The notes beneath the pieces were generated by a model. It saw only the letters and a list, made by a program, of their open reading frames with translations. It was not told the origin of the DNA and did no database searches. DNA of 64,000 nt. Source: Martelella mediterranea (GTDB taxonomy: Bacteria > Pseudomonadota > Alphaproteobacteria > Rhizobiales > Rhizobiaceae). Shown one piece after another: positions 49,645 to 58,588 of the stretch. A program made the position numbers and the translations under genes. Within the stretch, counting starts at the first letter, position 1, and the number at the start of each line of letters is the position of its first letter. The stretch spans positions 62,001 to 126,000 of the forward strand of contig NZ_JAINWJ010000014.1 of the NCBI RefSeq assembly GCF_021021415.1, read 5' to 3'.

Positions 49645-50799
49645 ATGCGCATTTCCACGATCGATCACTGGCTTGTCCGCGTCCCGTTTTCCGAAGTGAT
49701 CGCCTGGGGCTCGGGCACGCGGATCGGCACGACGCGGCTGATCTGCAGATTGACGACCGATGAAGGGGTCGAGGGCTGGGGCGAAACGCTGTGCCTGATC
49801 GACGCCGTGCCGGCCGTCTTCCGCGAAGTCGTGGCAAAGATCGGGCCCGGCTATGACATCAACAATGTGGAGCGGCTCCACCGCCATGTTCTGGGGGCGG
49901 GCTACTACCACCACAAGCGCGCCGCCGTCATGGCGATCGCGGCCCTTGAAATGGCGATGTGGGACGCGAAGGGCAAAGCCGCCGGCCTGCCGCTCTGGGC
50001 GATGTGGGGCGGCCGCTGGCGCGACAAGGTCGCGGCTGCGGCCTACACATTCACCCGCGAGCCTGCACAGCTTGCCGAGCGGCTGATGACCTTCAGGGAG
50101 AGCGGCTATTCCAGTTTCAAGGTCAAGATAGGCTTCGACGCCGAAAGTGACATCGCGCTTGCCACGATAGCGCGCGACACCCTCGGCGACGACGCTCATA
50201 TTCGCCTTGACGTCAACGGCGCGTGGACCCGCGCCACCGCGAAACGCCAGCTGGAACGGCTGAGGCCGCTGGCGCCGGCCTATGTCGAGCAGCCGCTTGA
50301 GCTCGACGACCTTGTCGGCGCAAGAGCGCTCGCGCAGAACCAGCCCCTCCCGATCGCGCTCGACGAAAGCGCCTACACGCTGCAGGATGTCGGCAATATC
50401 GTGACAAATCAGGCCGCCGAGATCCTGCTTCTCGACCCGCACCAGGCCGGCGGCCTGTGGCAGGTCATCAAGGCCGCTGCGATTGCCGAAGCAGCAGGCA
50501 TCGAGGTGGGGCTTCATTCGGGCGCGGAACTTGCCATCAGCCAGGCCGCCTATCTGCATCTGGCTGCATCAATACCGAATATGACGCTCGCCATCGATAC
50601 CGAGCGCGCCTATCTTGCCGGCGATATCGCTCACGACCCGCCGCAACTTGCCCATGGAAGCTTCGCCGTGCCTGAGGCTCCCGGCCTCGGCGTAACCCCC
50701 GACCCGGAGATGATTGCCCGCTACACAGTCGACCGGATCGAAGGCGCCTATCTCGATCCTGCGCGCCCCGACTGGTTTCCGGTCAAGCCGCAATACTGA
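49645..50799 (+). CDS. Enolase-superfamily enzyme with KxK motif (mandelate racemase/MLE subgroup)
   Basis: 384 residues. Barrel motifs: KxK as FKVKIG, Asp in RLDVNGAW, Glu in YVEQPLE, Asp in ALDESAYT, then LLLDPHQAGGLWQ and His/Glu-rich VGLHSGAELAIS. This pattern belongs to the MLE-like branch, different from the enzyme at 40627, so the two probably act on different compounds (dehydratase, racemase or cycloisomerase). RBS GGGAGGAGTC. Divergent from the regulator, sharing its operator. Confidence 0.86.
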   Translation: MRISTIDHWLVRVPFSEVIAWGSGTRIGTTRLICRLTTDEGVEGWGETLCLIDAVPAVFREVVAKIGPGYDINNVERLHRHVLGAGYYHHKRAAVMAIAALEMAMWDAKGKAAGLPLWAMWGGRWRDKVAAAAYTFTREPAQLAERLMTFRESGYSSFKVKIGFDAESDIALATIARDTLGDDAHIRLDVNGAWTRATAKRQLERLRPLAPAYVEQPLELDDLVGARALAQNQPLPIALDESAYTLQDVGNIVTNQAAEILLLDPHQAGGLWQVIKAAAIAEAAGIEVGLHSGAELAISQAAYLHLAASIPNMTLAIDTERAYLAGDIAHDPPQLAHGSFAVPEAPGLGVTPDPEMIARYTVDRIEGAYLDPARPDWFPVKPQY

Positions 50800-50954
50800 C
50801 CGAGAAGCCGATATATCCGACTCGGATCAGGATATCGCAAGGTGTCGCGCTGTCCGTCTCGAAGTGACGACCGAGTTTCGCGCCACAATCGCCGGCGGCT
50901 CCCCAAAAACGACTGGACGTTGACGCCCTGCGATCCCTTCTGGCTATTCGGCAG

Positions 50955-51956
50955 CTAGCCTTTAGACGTCGTTGCGGCTTTATCGAGCAAAGACATCGCC
51001 GCCTGATGCCGGCGTCTTTCGCGATAGGCGGAAAATTGCGTGTCGGCGATCACGCCTGCCAGAATGACGCTGCCCATGACCGCGAAATTCAGGGATGAGG
51101 GGATGCCGAGAAGGTTGACGAGGTTCTGCAGCATCTGAAGCAGGATGACGCCAAGAACGACGCCGATGATCGAGCCCTCCCCGCCGCGCAGCGAAAACCC
51201 GCCAAGCACGGCGGCGGCAATCCCGTAAAGCTCGTAGAAATTGCCGTGCGATGCCGGCTGCACTGAACGGGTGTACATCGCGAAGAACACCGCCGAAAGG
51301 CCGGTCAGCAGCATGCACAGCACATAGGCCGAGACGATCACCCTTCGCGTATTGATCCCGGAATAGCGCGCCGCCTCCTCGTTCTTGCCGACGGCGAATA
51401 GATGCCGCCCGAACACGGTGCGGTGCAGGACGAACCAGGAGACGACGGCCACAAGGGCGAAGGCGATCACGGAGTGCGGGATGCCGAAGCTGCGCCCGGC
51501 GACGAGATATTCGAGCGCCGGAAAATCGGTTCCGAAGGTGAAGCCGGCCGTGCCGTCGCGGGTGTAGAAACGGGCAATGCCGCGATAGATCAGCAGCCCG
51601 CAAAGGGTCACCACGAAGGGCTGGAGCTTCAGCCTGGTCACCAGCAGGCCGTGCAGCAGGCCGATGAAAACGGCGAGCACAAGAACGATCGCCAGCGCAA
51701 CCGGCCATGCCACGCCATGGGTCGCGATCAGATCGATGAAGATCACCCCCAGTAGCGCGATGACGGAGCCGACCGAAAGCTCGATCCCGCCGGTCACGAT
51801 GACGAAGGCTTCGGCGATGGAAAACAGGCCGAAAAGCCCGATCAGGTTGGCCGTGTTCGCAAGGTTGATCGGCGACAGGAAGCGCGGATTGACCAGTGCC
51901 ACGATCGCCCCGACGCAGATCACCAGAACCGCAAGCCCGATATCTTTTCTATGCAT
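50955..51956 (-). CDS. Ribose-type ABC permease (RbsC family)
   Basis: 333 residues, hydrophobic throughout; GLAVLVICVGAIVALVNPRF first, the family motif GGIELSVGSVIALLGVIFID near residue 75 and LGGFSLRGGEGSIIGVVLGV near 250. ATG at 51956 is favoured over 51962 because AGGGGC sits 7 bases before it. Last gene of the minus-strand importer set, starting 11 bases after the ATPase gene. Confidence 0.92.
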   Translation of the reverse strand: MHRKDIGLAVLVICVGAIVALVNPRFLSPINLANTANLIGLFGLFSIAEAFVIVTGGIELSVGSVIALLGVIFIDLIATHGVAWPVALAIVLVLAVFIGLLHGLLVTRLKLQPFVVTLCGLLIYRGIARFYTRDGTAGFTFGTDFPALEYLVAGRSFGIPHSVIAFALVAVVSWFVLHRTVFGRHLFAVGKNEEAARYSGINTRRVIVSAYVLCMLLTGLSAVFFAMYTRSVQPASHGNFYELYGIAAAVLGGFSLRGGEGSIIGVVLGVILLQMLQNLVNLLGIPSSLNFAVMGSVILAGVIADTQFSAYRERRRHQAAMSLLDKAATTSKG

Positions 51957-51966
51957 TGTCATGCCC

Positions 51967-53469
51967 CTATCCGACGGCAAGGCGCAGGATGTTTTCCTCC
52001 GACAGCGCCTCATGTTCCAAGATTCCGGCGATGCGGCCGTGGCTCATCACGGCGACGCGGCTCGATACGCCGATCACCTCCTCCATGTCCGAGGAGATCA
52101 TCAGAAGCGCCGTGCCGTTCGCGGCGAGCTCGCGCATCAGGCGGTAGACCTCCGCCTTGGCGCCGACATCGATCCCCCGCGTCGGCTCATCCAGGATGAT
52201 GACCTTCGGCCGTGTGGCCAGCCATTTCGCCAGCACGATTTTTTGCTGGTTGCCGCCCGAAAGCTCCGCGGCGGGCCGGTCGAGCCGGCGGGCCTTGATC
52301 GCCAGGTTTTCGCGCGCGTCGACCGCCAGAGCGAGCTCGGCCCGCCGGTCGACGAAACCGCGTCGCGACAATGCGGCAAGGTTCGGCATCGCGATATTCC
52401 CGGCGATCGTAAAGTCGAGAAACAGGCCTTCCGACTTGCGGTCCTCCGGCACGAGACAGATCCCGGCCCTGATCGCGTCCGGCACCGAGCCGGGCGTAAC
52501 CGGTTTCCGCTCGACGGTCACCGTTCCGGCTTCGATCGGATCGATGCCGAAAATGGCGCGGGCAAGCTCTGTGCGCCCCGCGCCCACAAGCCCCGCAAGG
52601 CCGAGGATTTCGCCGCCGCGCAACGCAAGATCGACGCTTTCATGCGGATAGGCGGCGGTGCGCAGGCCCCGCGCCTCGAGCACGATGTCTCCGCGTCTGT
52701 CGGCGGGCTTCTCGTAGAATTCCGAGACCGGACGGCCAATCATGAGGCGCACCATGGCATCCTTGCGGATATCGGCGCCGACGAGGTCGCCGGCATTCCT
52801 GCCGTCGCGCAGACCGACGACCCGATCGGCGACCTGCTCTATCTCGCCAAGACGATGGGTAATGAACAGGACGGCGACGCCCTGCTCGCGCAAAAGCCGG
52901 ATGACGTCCAGCAGGCGCTGCGTCTCCGAAACGGTCAGGCTCGATGTCGGCTCGTCCAGGATCAGCAGGCGCACATTGGTCGAAAGCGCCCGCGCGATTT
53001 CCAGCAATTGCTGGTCGGCAAGCGAAAGCTCGGCGACCGGATCCGACGGGCCGAAGCGTGTGCCGAGCATGGCGAGCAAGGGTCGTACGCGATCTTCCAT
53101 CGCCGCGCGGTCGATGAAGCCGAACAGGCCCTTGCGCATTTCCCGACCCAGCATCACGTTGCCGGTCACATCGAGATTTGAGAACGGGTTCAGCTCCTGG
53201 TGCACGAAGGCGATGCCATGCGACAACGCGCGGGCGGGCGTCAGGCTTTCCATGCGGTGGCCGTCAATGACGATTGCGCCGTGGTCCGGCCGGATCGCGC
53301 CGCCGAGCACCTTCATCAGGGTGGACTTGCCGGCGCCGTTCTCGCCGATCAGGCCGACCACCTCGCCGCCGGCGATCTCCAGCGAGACGTCGTTGAGGGC
53401 AATGGCGCTGGAATAGACCTTGGTGATGCCGCTCAACGTCAGGGAAATGGGTTTGCCGATCCGTGCCAT
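51967..53469 (-). CDS. Ribose-type ABC ATPase with two nucleotide-binding domains (RbsA family)
   Basis: 500 residues. First NBD complete: Walker A GLIGENGAGKSTLMKVLGGA, signature ELSLADQQLLEIARAL (divergent, as usual), Walker B LILDEPTSSL. Second NBD has the usual degenerate P-loop LAGLVGAGRTELARAIFG, signature ELSGGNQQKIVLAKWL and VIILDEPTRGIDVGAKAEVY. ATG at 53469 follows GAGGAAGCG. Drives the importer with the permease at 50955 and the receptor at 53567. Confidence 0.94.
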   Translation of the reverse strand: MARIGKPISLTLSGITKVYSSAIALNDVSLEIAGGEVVGLIGENGAGKSTLMKVLGGAIRPDHGAIVIDGHRMESLTPARALSHGIAFVHQELNPFSNLDVTGNVMLGREMRKGLFGFIDRAAMEDRVRPLLAMLGTRFGPSDPVAELSLADQQLLEIARALSTNVRLLILDEPTSSLTVSETQRLLDVIRLLREQGVAVLFITHRLGEIEQVADRVVGLRDGRNAGDLVGADIRKDAMVRLMIGRPVSEFYEKPADRRGDIVLEARGLRTAAYPHESVDLALRGGEILGLAGLVGAGRTELARAIFGIDPIEAGTVTVERKPVTPGSVPDAIRAGICLVPEDRKSEGLFLDFTIAGNIAMPNLAALSRRGFVDRRAELALAVDARENLAIKARRLDRPAAELSGGNQQKIVLAKWLATRPKVIILDEPTRGIDVGAKAEVYRLMRELAANGTALLMISSDMEEVIGVSSRVAVMSHGRIAGILEHEALSEENILRLAVG

Positions 53470-53566
53470 CGCTTCCTCAAATGCGTCCGATTGACCCGTG
53501 CGGACGATGATGTCCGCACGGGCGGGAAATGCCTGTGGCGACAGGAGGGACGCCGCATTTCCCGGG

Positions 53567-54514
53567 CTAGCCGCCGATGCGCTTCTTGAGCTCGGCCTCG
53601 AATGCATCGACATTGTCCTGGTCGATGATCTTGGTCGGCACAATGATCAGCCCGTCCGCCGGGATTTCCGATCGGTCGCCCTCCAGATAGGACGCCATCA
53701 GCTTCATGCCCTGATAGCCCCACTGGTAGGGGTCCTGCACGACGGTGCCGGCAAACGAGCCTTCGCGAACGGCCCCAAGCGTGATCGGGTCCTCGTCGAA
53801 GGCGATGACGGTGATGTCGCCCAGCTTGCCCGCCGCCTGCAAAGCCTCATAGATCTTGGGCGGATTATAGGAATAAAAACCCACCATGCAGTTGATGTCG
53901 GGGCTTGCGGCCAGCACGTCATCGACATTGGAGCGGGCCCGGGCAAAGTCGACATCGTCGCCGCGCACATCCACCAGTTCTATGCCCTTGCCCTCGACCG
54001 CCTGACGGAAGCCAGCGATGCGTTCCTTGGCATTGTCCGCCCCGAGAAAGCCGACAAAGCCCATGCACTTGCCGCCATCCGGCATCGCGCCGACCGCGAT
54101 TTCACCAGCCTGGGCGCCGGCTGCGGTGTTCGACGAGCCGAGATAGGCGATCCGGTCGGACTGCGGCGCGTCGCTGTCGGTGGTGAACAGCGGCACCTGC
54201 GCGGCGATCCGGTTGAAGGCGTCGATCGAATTCTTCGGATCGGCCGACGAGATCATGATGGCGTCCGTGCCGGCGGCGACCAGATCGTCCATCAGCGCGT
54301 TCTGCAGGGCGGCGGTGCCCTGCGCCGGATAGCGGAACTGCAGCTCGTAGCCCGGAAGCTCGGCCTGCGCCGCGTTGACGCCGGCCTCGGCCAGTTTCCA
54401 GAAGTCCGATGCGGCATTGACGACGAAGGCCAGTTGCGGTTTGTCGTCGGCCATGGTGGCCGTTGCGGTTACAGCGAAGCCCGCTGCAGCCAGGAGTATG
54501 GATGTCTTGTTCAT
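53567..54514 (-). CDS. Ribose-type periplasmic binding protein 1
   Basis: 315 residues. Sec signal (KTSILLAAAGFAVTATATMA), then a two-lobe sugar receptor of the RbsB group (LAFVVNAASDFWKLAEAGVN, ISSADPKNSIDAFNRIAAQV, VMGFYSYNPPKIYEALQ-like hinge). RBS GGGAGGACATC. It precedes its ATPase by 97 bases. Ligand unknown; such receptors bind pentoses, polyols or hexoses. Confidence 0.92.
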   Translation of the reverse strand: MNKTSILLAAAGFAVTATATMADDKPQLAFVVNAASDFWKLAEAGVNAAQAELPGYELQFRYPAQGTAALQNALMDDLVAAGTDAIMISSADPKNSIDAFNRIAAQVPLFTTDSDAPQSDRIAYLGSSNTAAGAQAGEIAVGAMPDGGKCMGFVGFLGADNAKERIAGFRQAVEGKGIELVDVRGDDVDFARARSNVDDVLAASPDINCMVGFYSYNPPKIYEALQAAGKLGDITVIAFDEDPITLGAVREGSFAGTVVQDPYQWGYQGMKLMASYLEGDRSEIPADGLIIVPTKIIDQDNVDAFEAELKKRIGG

Positions 54515-54625
54515 GATGTCCTCCCGCGACCCTCTCCTCCAGGATCGCTCTTACCAGGTTGAAAATGGCGCACGGCAACGCCGCAACGGGCCTTGCCCGA
54601 CGCCGTGGCATGCGACGGTGCGGAC

Positions 54626-54653
54626 GGGCGACCGCTTGAAGAGCAAGCCGCCC
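54626..54653 (-). other. Hairpin between two receptor genes
   Basis: GGGCG (54626-54630) with CGCCC (54649-54653), then GCTTG (54634-54638) with CAAGC (54644-54648), leaving a 3-base bulge on one side. It sits 9 bases after the stop of the second receptor gene and may end or trim that transcript. No U-run. Confidence 0.45.
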
Positions 54654-54662
54654 GCCGGGGTC

Positions 54663-55655
54663 TCAGTTGTTCTCGCAGAAGCCGGGTTCATCCGCGGTGC
54701 AGACGTCGAGCCCGGTGAACAGCGGATCATCCACCTTTTCGCCATTGATCAGCTGGATCATGACGTCGGGCGCCCGGTAGCCCATCTCGAACGGGCGCTG
54801 GCCGACCTGCACATGGCTGCGGCCCTCGCGGAAGGCCTTGGTCTGCGGCGGCAGCGTGTCGCCGGCGATGATGATCAGGTCCTTGGATTTCAGCCTGTCC
54901 ATCACCTGGTCCGTCACCTGGGTATAGGCCTGCGGGGCGAACTGCGCCCAGCCGCCGATCAGGATGAAGGCGTCGAGGTCCGGATTGGCGGTGAACACAT
55001 CCGACATCTGCTGGTTGGCGAGATCGGCCTGGTCATTGGTGAAGACCGGGCAACCCTCGATCTCGGTCCAGCCGTTCTGCCCGGTGAGCCGGTCGACATT
55101 CTTCTCGCCCGCGATCGTGTCGCGGAAGCCCTGGGCGCGGGCATTGATGTTGTCGGCGGCGACATTGCCGAGCTGAAGGCAGACTGTGCCGCCGTCAGCG
55201 CGGAGCGTTTTCGCCTCTTCCGCCATCTTGACGCCCATCAGATAGTTGTCCGTGCCGAGATAGGTCTTGCGCAGGTCGCGATCCTGCTCGAGGAAATCGG
55301 CATCGATGGTCATGACCGGAACGTCCGGCGCGATCTCGCGGATGCGGTTGGCCATGGCCGGCGCGTTCGACGGCGAAATGGCAATCGCCGCAACGCCACG
55401 GGTCAAGAGGTCATCGACGATCTGCACCTCGCCGGCTTCGTCGGAGGACGAGGCGGGCCCGGTGTAGAGGCACTCGTATTCGCTGTCCTTGTTTTCCGAA
55501 AGCCACTTCTTGCAGCCGAGATTGATCTGCTCGAAGAACGGGTTGTCGAGCCCCTTGACCACGATCGCCAGCGTCTTCTTGTCCTGAGCCCCCGCCTGAC
55601 CGGCAAGAAGCATGGCCGCCGACAGGGCGGTTATAGCCAGATACTTGATATTCAT
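54663..55655 (-). CDS. Ribose-type periplasmic binding protein 2
   Basis: 330 residues. Signal peptide KYLAITALSAAMLLAGQAGA, then LAIVVKGLDNPFFEQINLGC as in RbsB/XylF-like receptors, GVAAIAISPSNAPAMANRIR, and MTIDADFLEQDRDLRKTYLG. Three or four cysteines, including a C-terminal pair (FTGLDVCTADEPGFCENN), probably form a disulfide, unlike receptor 1. The frame reaches 55754, but ATG at 55655 after GAGGAGGAGAATTG is clear. May serve the ATPase/permease pair at 56837-58579 across the divergent promoter. Confidence 0.92.
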   Translation of the reverse strand: MNIKYLAITALSAAMLLAGQAGAQDKKTLAIVVKGLDNPFFEQINLGCKKWLSENKDSEYECLYTGPASSSDEAGEVQIVDDLLTRGVAAIAISPSNAPAMANRIREIAPDVPVMTIDADFLEQDRDLRKTYLGTDNYLMGVKMAEEAKTLRADGGTVCLQLGNVAADNINARAQGFRDTIAGEKNVDRLTGQNGWTEIEGCPVFTNDQADLANQQMSDVFTANPDLDAFILIGGWAQFAPQAYTQVTDQVMDRLKSKDLIIIAGDTLPPQTKAFREGRSHVQVGQRPFEMGYRAPDVMIQLINGEKVDDPLFTGLDVCTADEPGFCENN

Positions 55656-55699
55656 TGCAATTCTCCTCCTCTTCGCAATCGCCGGCAAAGGCTCCTTCC

Positions 55700-56680
55700 T
55701 CAGCCGGGATACCAGACAATGCGCGGGTCGTTTTCCCCGCGCCTGTAGTTCCATGCACGTTCAAAGAGTTCATCCAGGCCGACCGACGGCGTCCAGCCCA
55801 GCACCTTGCGGGCCTTGGCATTGTCCAGCCAGTTGCTGTGAAACGGCGTCGCTATCTCCGCCCGGTCCCTGCCCGCGGTCTCCATCAGCGCGGCGACTGC
55901 GCCGTAATCGACCGGTTCGTTCATGGCGATATTGAAGAGCTCGCCACGGGCCCCAGGGTTGTCGATCGAAAGCAGGATCGCGTCCACCAGATCATCGACA
56001 TGGATGAAGTTGCGCTTCAGAAAGCGGCCCTCGACATCGCGCATGGCGGGAAACACGTCGCCGTTGCGCATTGTCGCAAGTTCAGCCGCCTCGACCAGCG
56101 TTTCCCAGGGCGGGCCGCCGAACTGCGTGTCGTCAAGGGCGAAGGCATATCTGAAATCGTCCTTTTCCATGATCCATGGCGCCCGCAGGATCGTGTAGCC
56201 GACGTCGTACTGGATGCCGAACTGCTCCAGCATCACCTCTTCCATCACCTTGGTCAGCGCATAGACGCCCGGATAGGCGCGACGCGGCGTGGCTTCGGTG
56301 ATTGGCGCGGCGTAGCCCTGAAAGATATGACCAACGACGCAATCGCCGCTGAGTAGCAGGAACTGGCGACCTTTCTCGGACCGGCGGAACCGGTCGAGCA
56401 GCAGGTAGAGCCCCTTCAACGCGACATCGATGGCGAGATCGGGTGACTCCTTCACCGCGGCCAGATGAACGACATGGCTGACGCCGTCCAGCGCCTGCTC
56501 GACCACCTGTTCATCGGCCATGGAACCGCGGATCACGGTGACCCGGCGATCGTCGGTTTCGATGAGGCGGTTGTTGCAAAGCGCCACCACCTCGAAATCC
56601 GAAAAACGCTGCTCGGCCAGAAAGGCGGGCAAGAACACCTGTCCCACTTTTCCGGCCGCGCCGGTCACCAGCAGCTTCAT
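55700..56680 (-). CDS. NAD-dependent epimerase/dehydratase family protein
   Basis: 326 residues, extended SDR fold: LVTGAAGKVGQVFLPAFLAE, VVHLAAVKE, LLLSGDCVVGH, YALTK (YxxxK) and NFIHVDDLVDAILLS. Acts on a sugar or sugar acid, perhaps as a dehydrogenase of the uronate-dehydrogenase kind or an epimerase; free versus nucleotide-linked sugar cannot be decided. ATG at 56680 follows AGGGGGTTTGCC. Probably the first gene of the minus-strand operon, 45 bases before receptor 2. Confidence 0.85.
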   Translation of the reverse strand: MKLLVTGAAGKVGQVFLPAFLAEQRFSDFEVVALCNNRLIETDDRRVTVIRGSMADEQVVEQALDGVSHVVHLAAVKESPDLAIDVALKGLYLLLDRFRRSEKGRQFLLLSGDCVVGHIFQGYAAPITEATPRRAYPGVYALTKVMEEVMLEQFGIQYDVGYTILRAPWIMEKDDFRYAFALDDTQFGGPPWETLVEAAELATMRNGDVFPAMRDVEGRFLKRNFIHVDDLVDAILLSIDNPGARGELFNIAMNEPVDYGAVAALMETAGRDRAEIATPFHSNWLDNAKARKVLGWTPSVGLDELFERAWNYRRGENDPRIVWYPG

Positions 56681-56727
56681 CGGCAAACCCCCTCGATATC
56701 CCCTTGTGTTGGTCGTGATAATTATTT

Positions 56728-56755
56728 AATAATAATATTAAGTCAAGTTATTATT
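56728..56755. promoter_or_regulatory. AT-rich inverted repeat in divergent promoter
   Basis: AATAATAA (56728-56735) and TTATTATT (56748-56755) flank a 12-base core in the 156-base gap between the epimerase and the ATPase genes. The stretch is very AT-rich, which makes chance symmetry more likely. A possible site for the LacI regulator at 58589. Confidence 0.3.
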
Positions 56756-56836
56756 GATTTAGTTATGGCGCCAAGGGAGATTGCCGGATAAGCTCAACGC
56801 TTTCCGGAGCGGCGCCGGACAAGAGGGAGGGGACCT

Positions 56837-57577
56837 GTGTCGAGACTTGTTTTGTCGAAAATATCGAAGAATTTCGGGGCCATTCAGGCCTTGTCATCCG
56901 TGTCGCTGGAAATCGCGCCGGGGGAAGTGCTGGGCCTGATGGGCGATAACGGCGCGGGCAAGAGCACGCTGGTGAAGATCATCGCCGGCAATTTCCCGCC
57001 CTCGGCGGGCGAGATCCGCATCGACGACAAGCCCGTGACCTTCCACCGGCCGCGCGATGCGCAGGATGAGGGCATCGAGGTCGTCTATCAGGACCTGGCG
57101 CTTTGCGACAATCTATCGGCCGCCTCGAATGTCTTTCTCGGCCGCGAGGCCATGCGCCGGGTCGGGCTGGTGAAATACCTGAACTATCGCCAGATGAACG
57201 AGACCGCGGCAGACCTCTTCCGCCAGCTCAAGTCCGAAACCCATCCGCGCGATCTCGTCAGGAAAATGTCGGGCGGGCAGCGCCAGGCAGTCGCCATAGC
57301 GCGCACGCTGCTGTCGAAGCCGAAGATCGTGATGATGGACGAGCCGACGGCGGCGATCTCGGTCCGGCAGGTCAAGGAGGTGCTGGACCTGATCCTGCGC
57401 CTCAGGGATCAGGGCATCAGCGTCATCCTGATCAGCCACCGGATGCCGGATGTCTTCGGCGTCGCCGACAGGATCGCCGTTTTACGGCGGGGCGAGCTTG
57501 TCGCCAGCAAGCCAGCGGCGGGCTCCTCTCCCGAAGAAGTGACCGGTCTCATCACCGGCGCAATCGAAGCGGCATAG
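56837..57577 (+). CDS. Half-size sugar ABC ATPase (FrcA-like)
   Basis: 246 residues, one nucleotide-binding domain only: Walker A GLMGDNGAGKSTLVKIIAGN, signature KMSGGQRQAVAIARTL, Walker B IVMMDEPTAAIS, H-loop VILISHRMPDVFGVAD. Most ribose-type systems use a 500-residue double ATPase like that at 51967; single-domain versions such as FrcA of Sinorhizobium are known and are complete, not truncated. GTG start after GAGGGAGGGGACC. Cotranscribed with the permease 12 bases on. Confidence 0.92.
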   Translation: MSRLVLSKISKNFGAIQALSSVSLEIAPGEVLGLMGDNGAGKSTLVKIIAGNFPPSAGEIRIDDKPVTFHRPRDAQDEGIEVVYQDLALCDNLSAASNVFLGREAMRRVGLVKYLNYRQMNETAADLFRQLKSETHPRDLVRKMSGGQRQAVAIARTLLSKPKIVMMDEPTAAISVRQVKEVLDLILRLRDQGISVILISHRMPDVFGVADRIAVLRRGELVASKPAAGSSPEEVTGLITGAIEAA

Positions 57578-57589
57578 AAAGGCGGACCG

Positions 57590-58579
57590 ATGACCACCAT
57601 GGACCATGTGATATCAAGAAGTCAGCACCGCAACTGGGCCGGAAAACTCGCCACCCAGCAGCTTTTCTGGGTGTTTGTCGCCGCAGTCGCGGCCTGCCTG
57701 GCGCTGAGCCTCATGACCGATACCTTCGCCAGCGAAAGAAACCTGTTCAACGTCGCCCGCAACTTCGCCTTTGTCGGCATCATCGCGATCGGCATGACGG
57801 TGGTGATCGCCTCGGGCGGAATCGATCTGTCGGTCGGCTCAAGCGTGGTTTTGAGCGCGATGGTGATCAGCGTGCTGATGGCCGGCGGCATGTCGTTCTG
57901 GCTGGCCGCTCCGATGGCGATCGGCGCGGCGCTTCTGGTGGGGCTCGTGAACGGCGTGCTGATCGCCTATGGCGGGATGCCGCCCTTCGTGATCACGCTC
58001 GGCACGCTTTCCGCCGCGCGCTCTCTCGCCATGGTGCTTTCCGACAACAAGATGATATGGGAATTCGGGCCCGACCATGATCTCCTGCTATGGATAGGCG
58101 GCGGGTCGACGCTTGGCATTCCGCACCCGCTCTACGCGCTCGCATTCCTCACCCTCGTCATGTCGCTCGCGCTCAAATGGACGCGTTGGGGCCAGCATGT
58201 CTATGCGATCGGCAGCAATGAGAGCGCTGTGCGCCTGACCGGCATTCCGGTCAAGCGGCTCAAGGTCAGCATCTACATGTTCTCCGCCTTCACCGCGGGC
58301 GTGGCGGGTATCCTGATGGCCGGATGGCTCGGTAGCGTCACCACCAATCTCGGCCAGGCGCTCGAACTGACCGTGATCGCCGCCGCGGTGATCGGCGGCG
58401 CCAATCTTGCCGGTGGCGAGGGCACGGCAATCGGCGCGGTTGTCGGCGCGCTTTTGATCGAGGTCATTCGCAACTCGCTGATCCTCCTTGGCATCTCGAC
58501 ATTCTGGCAAGGAATGTTCATAGGTACATTCATAATTATTGCGGTGGCCTTCGACCGAATCAGGCATTTCAGATCATGA
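57590..58579 (+). CDS. Ribose-type ABC permease (FrcC/RbsC family)
   Basis: 329 residues. FWVFVAAVAACLALSLMTDT first membrane segment; family motif GGIDLSVGSSVVLSAMVISV; C-terminal GGANLAGGEGTAIGAVVGAL. Pairs with the half-size ATPase at 56837. No receptor gene follows; the nearest free candidate is receptor 2 on the other strand. RBS AAAGGCGGACCG. Confidence 0.92.
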   Translation: MTTMDHVISRSQHRNWAGKLATQQLFWVFVAAVAACLALSLMTDTFASERNLFNVARNFAFVGIIAIGMTVVIASGGIDLSVGSSVVLSAMVISVLMAGGMSFWLAAPMAIGAALLVGLVNGVLIAYGGMPPFVITLGTLSAARSLAMVLSDNKMIWEFGPDHDLLLWIGGGSTLGIPHPLYALAFLTLVMSLALKWTRWGQHVYAIGSNESAVRLTGIPVKRLKVSIYMFSAFTAGVAGILMAGWLGSVTTNLGQALELTVIAAAVIGGANLAGGEGTAIGAVVGALLIEVIRNSLILLGISTFWQGMFIGTFIIIAVAFDRIRHFRS

Positions 58580-58588
58580 GGCCTGCAA

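Noticed and set aside
51664-53181. 505-codon open frame opposite the RbsA-type ATPase, and a similar one at 61486-62961 opposite the FGGY kinase
   Set aside because: Both lie antisense to genes with intact catalytic motifs and have no recognisable domains.
56837-57577. The 246-residue ATPase as a truncated RbsA pseudogene
   Set aside because: All motifs of one nucleotide-binding domain are intact, it has its own good start and stop, and half-size ATPases of the FrcA type are known.
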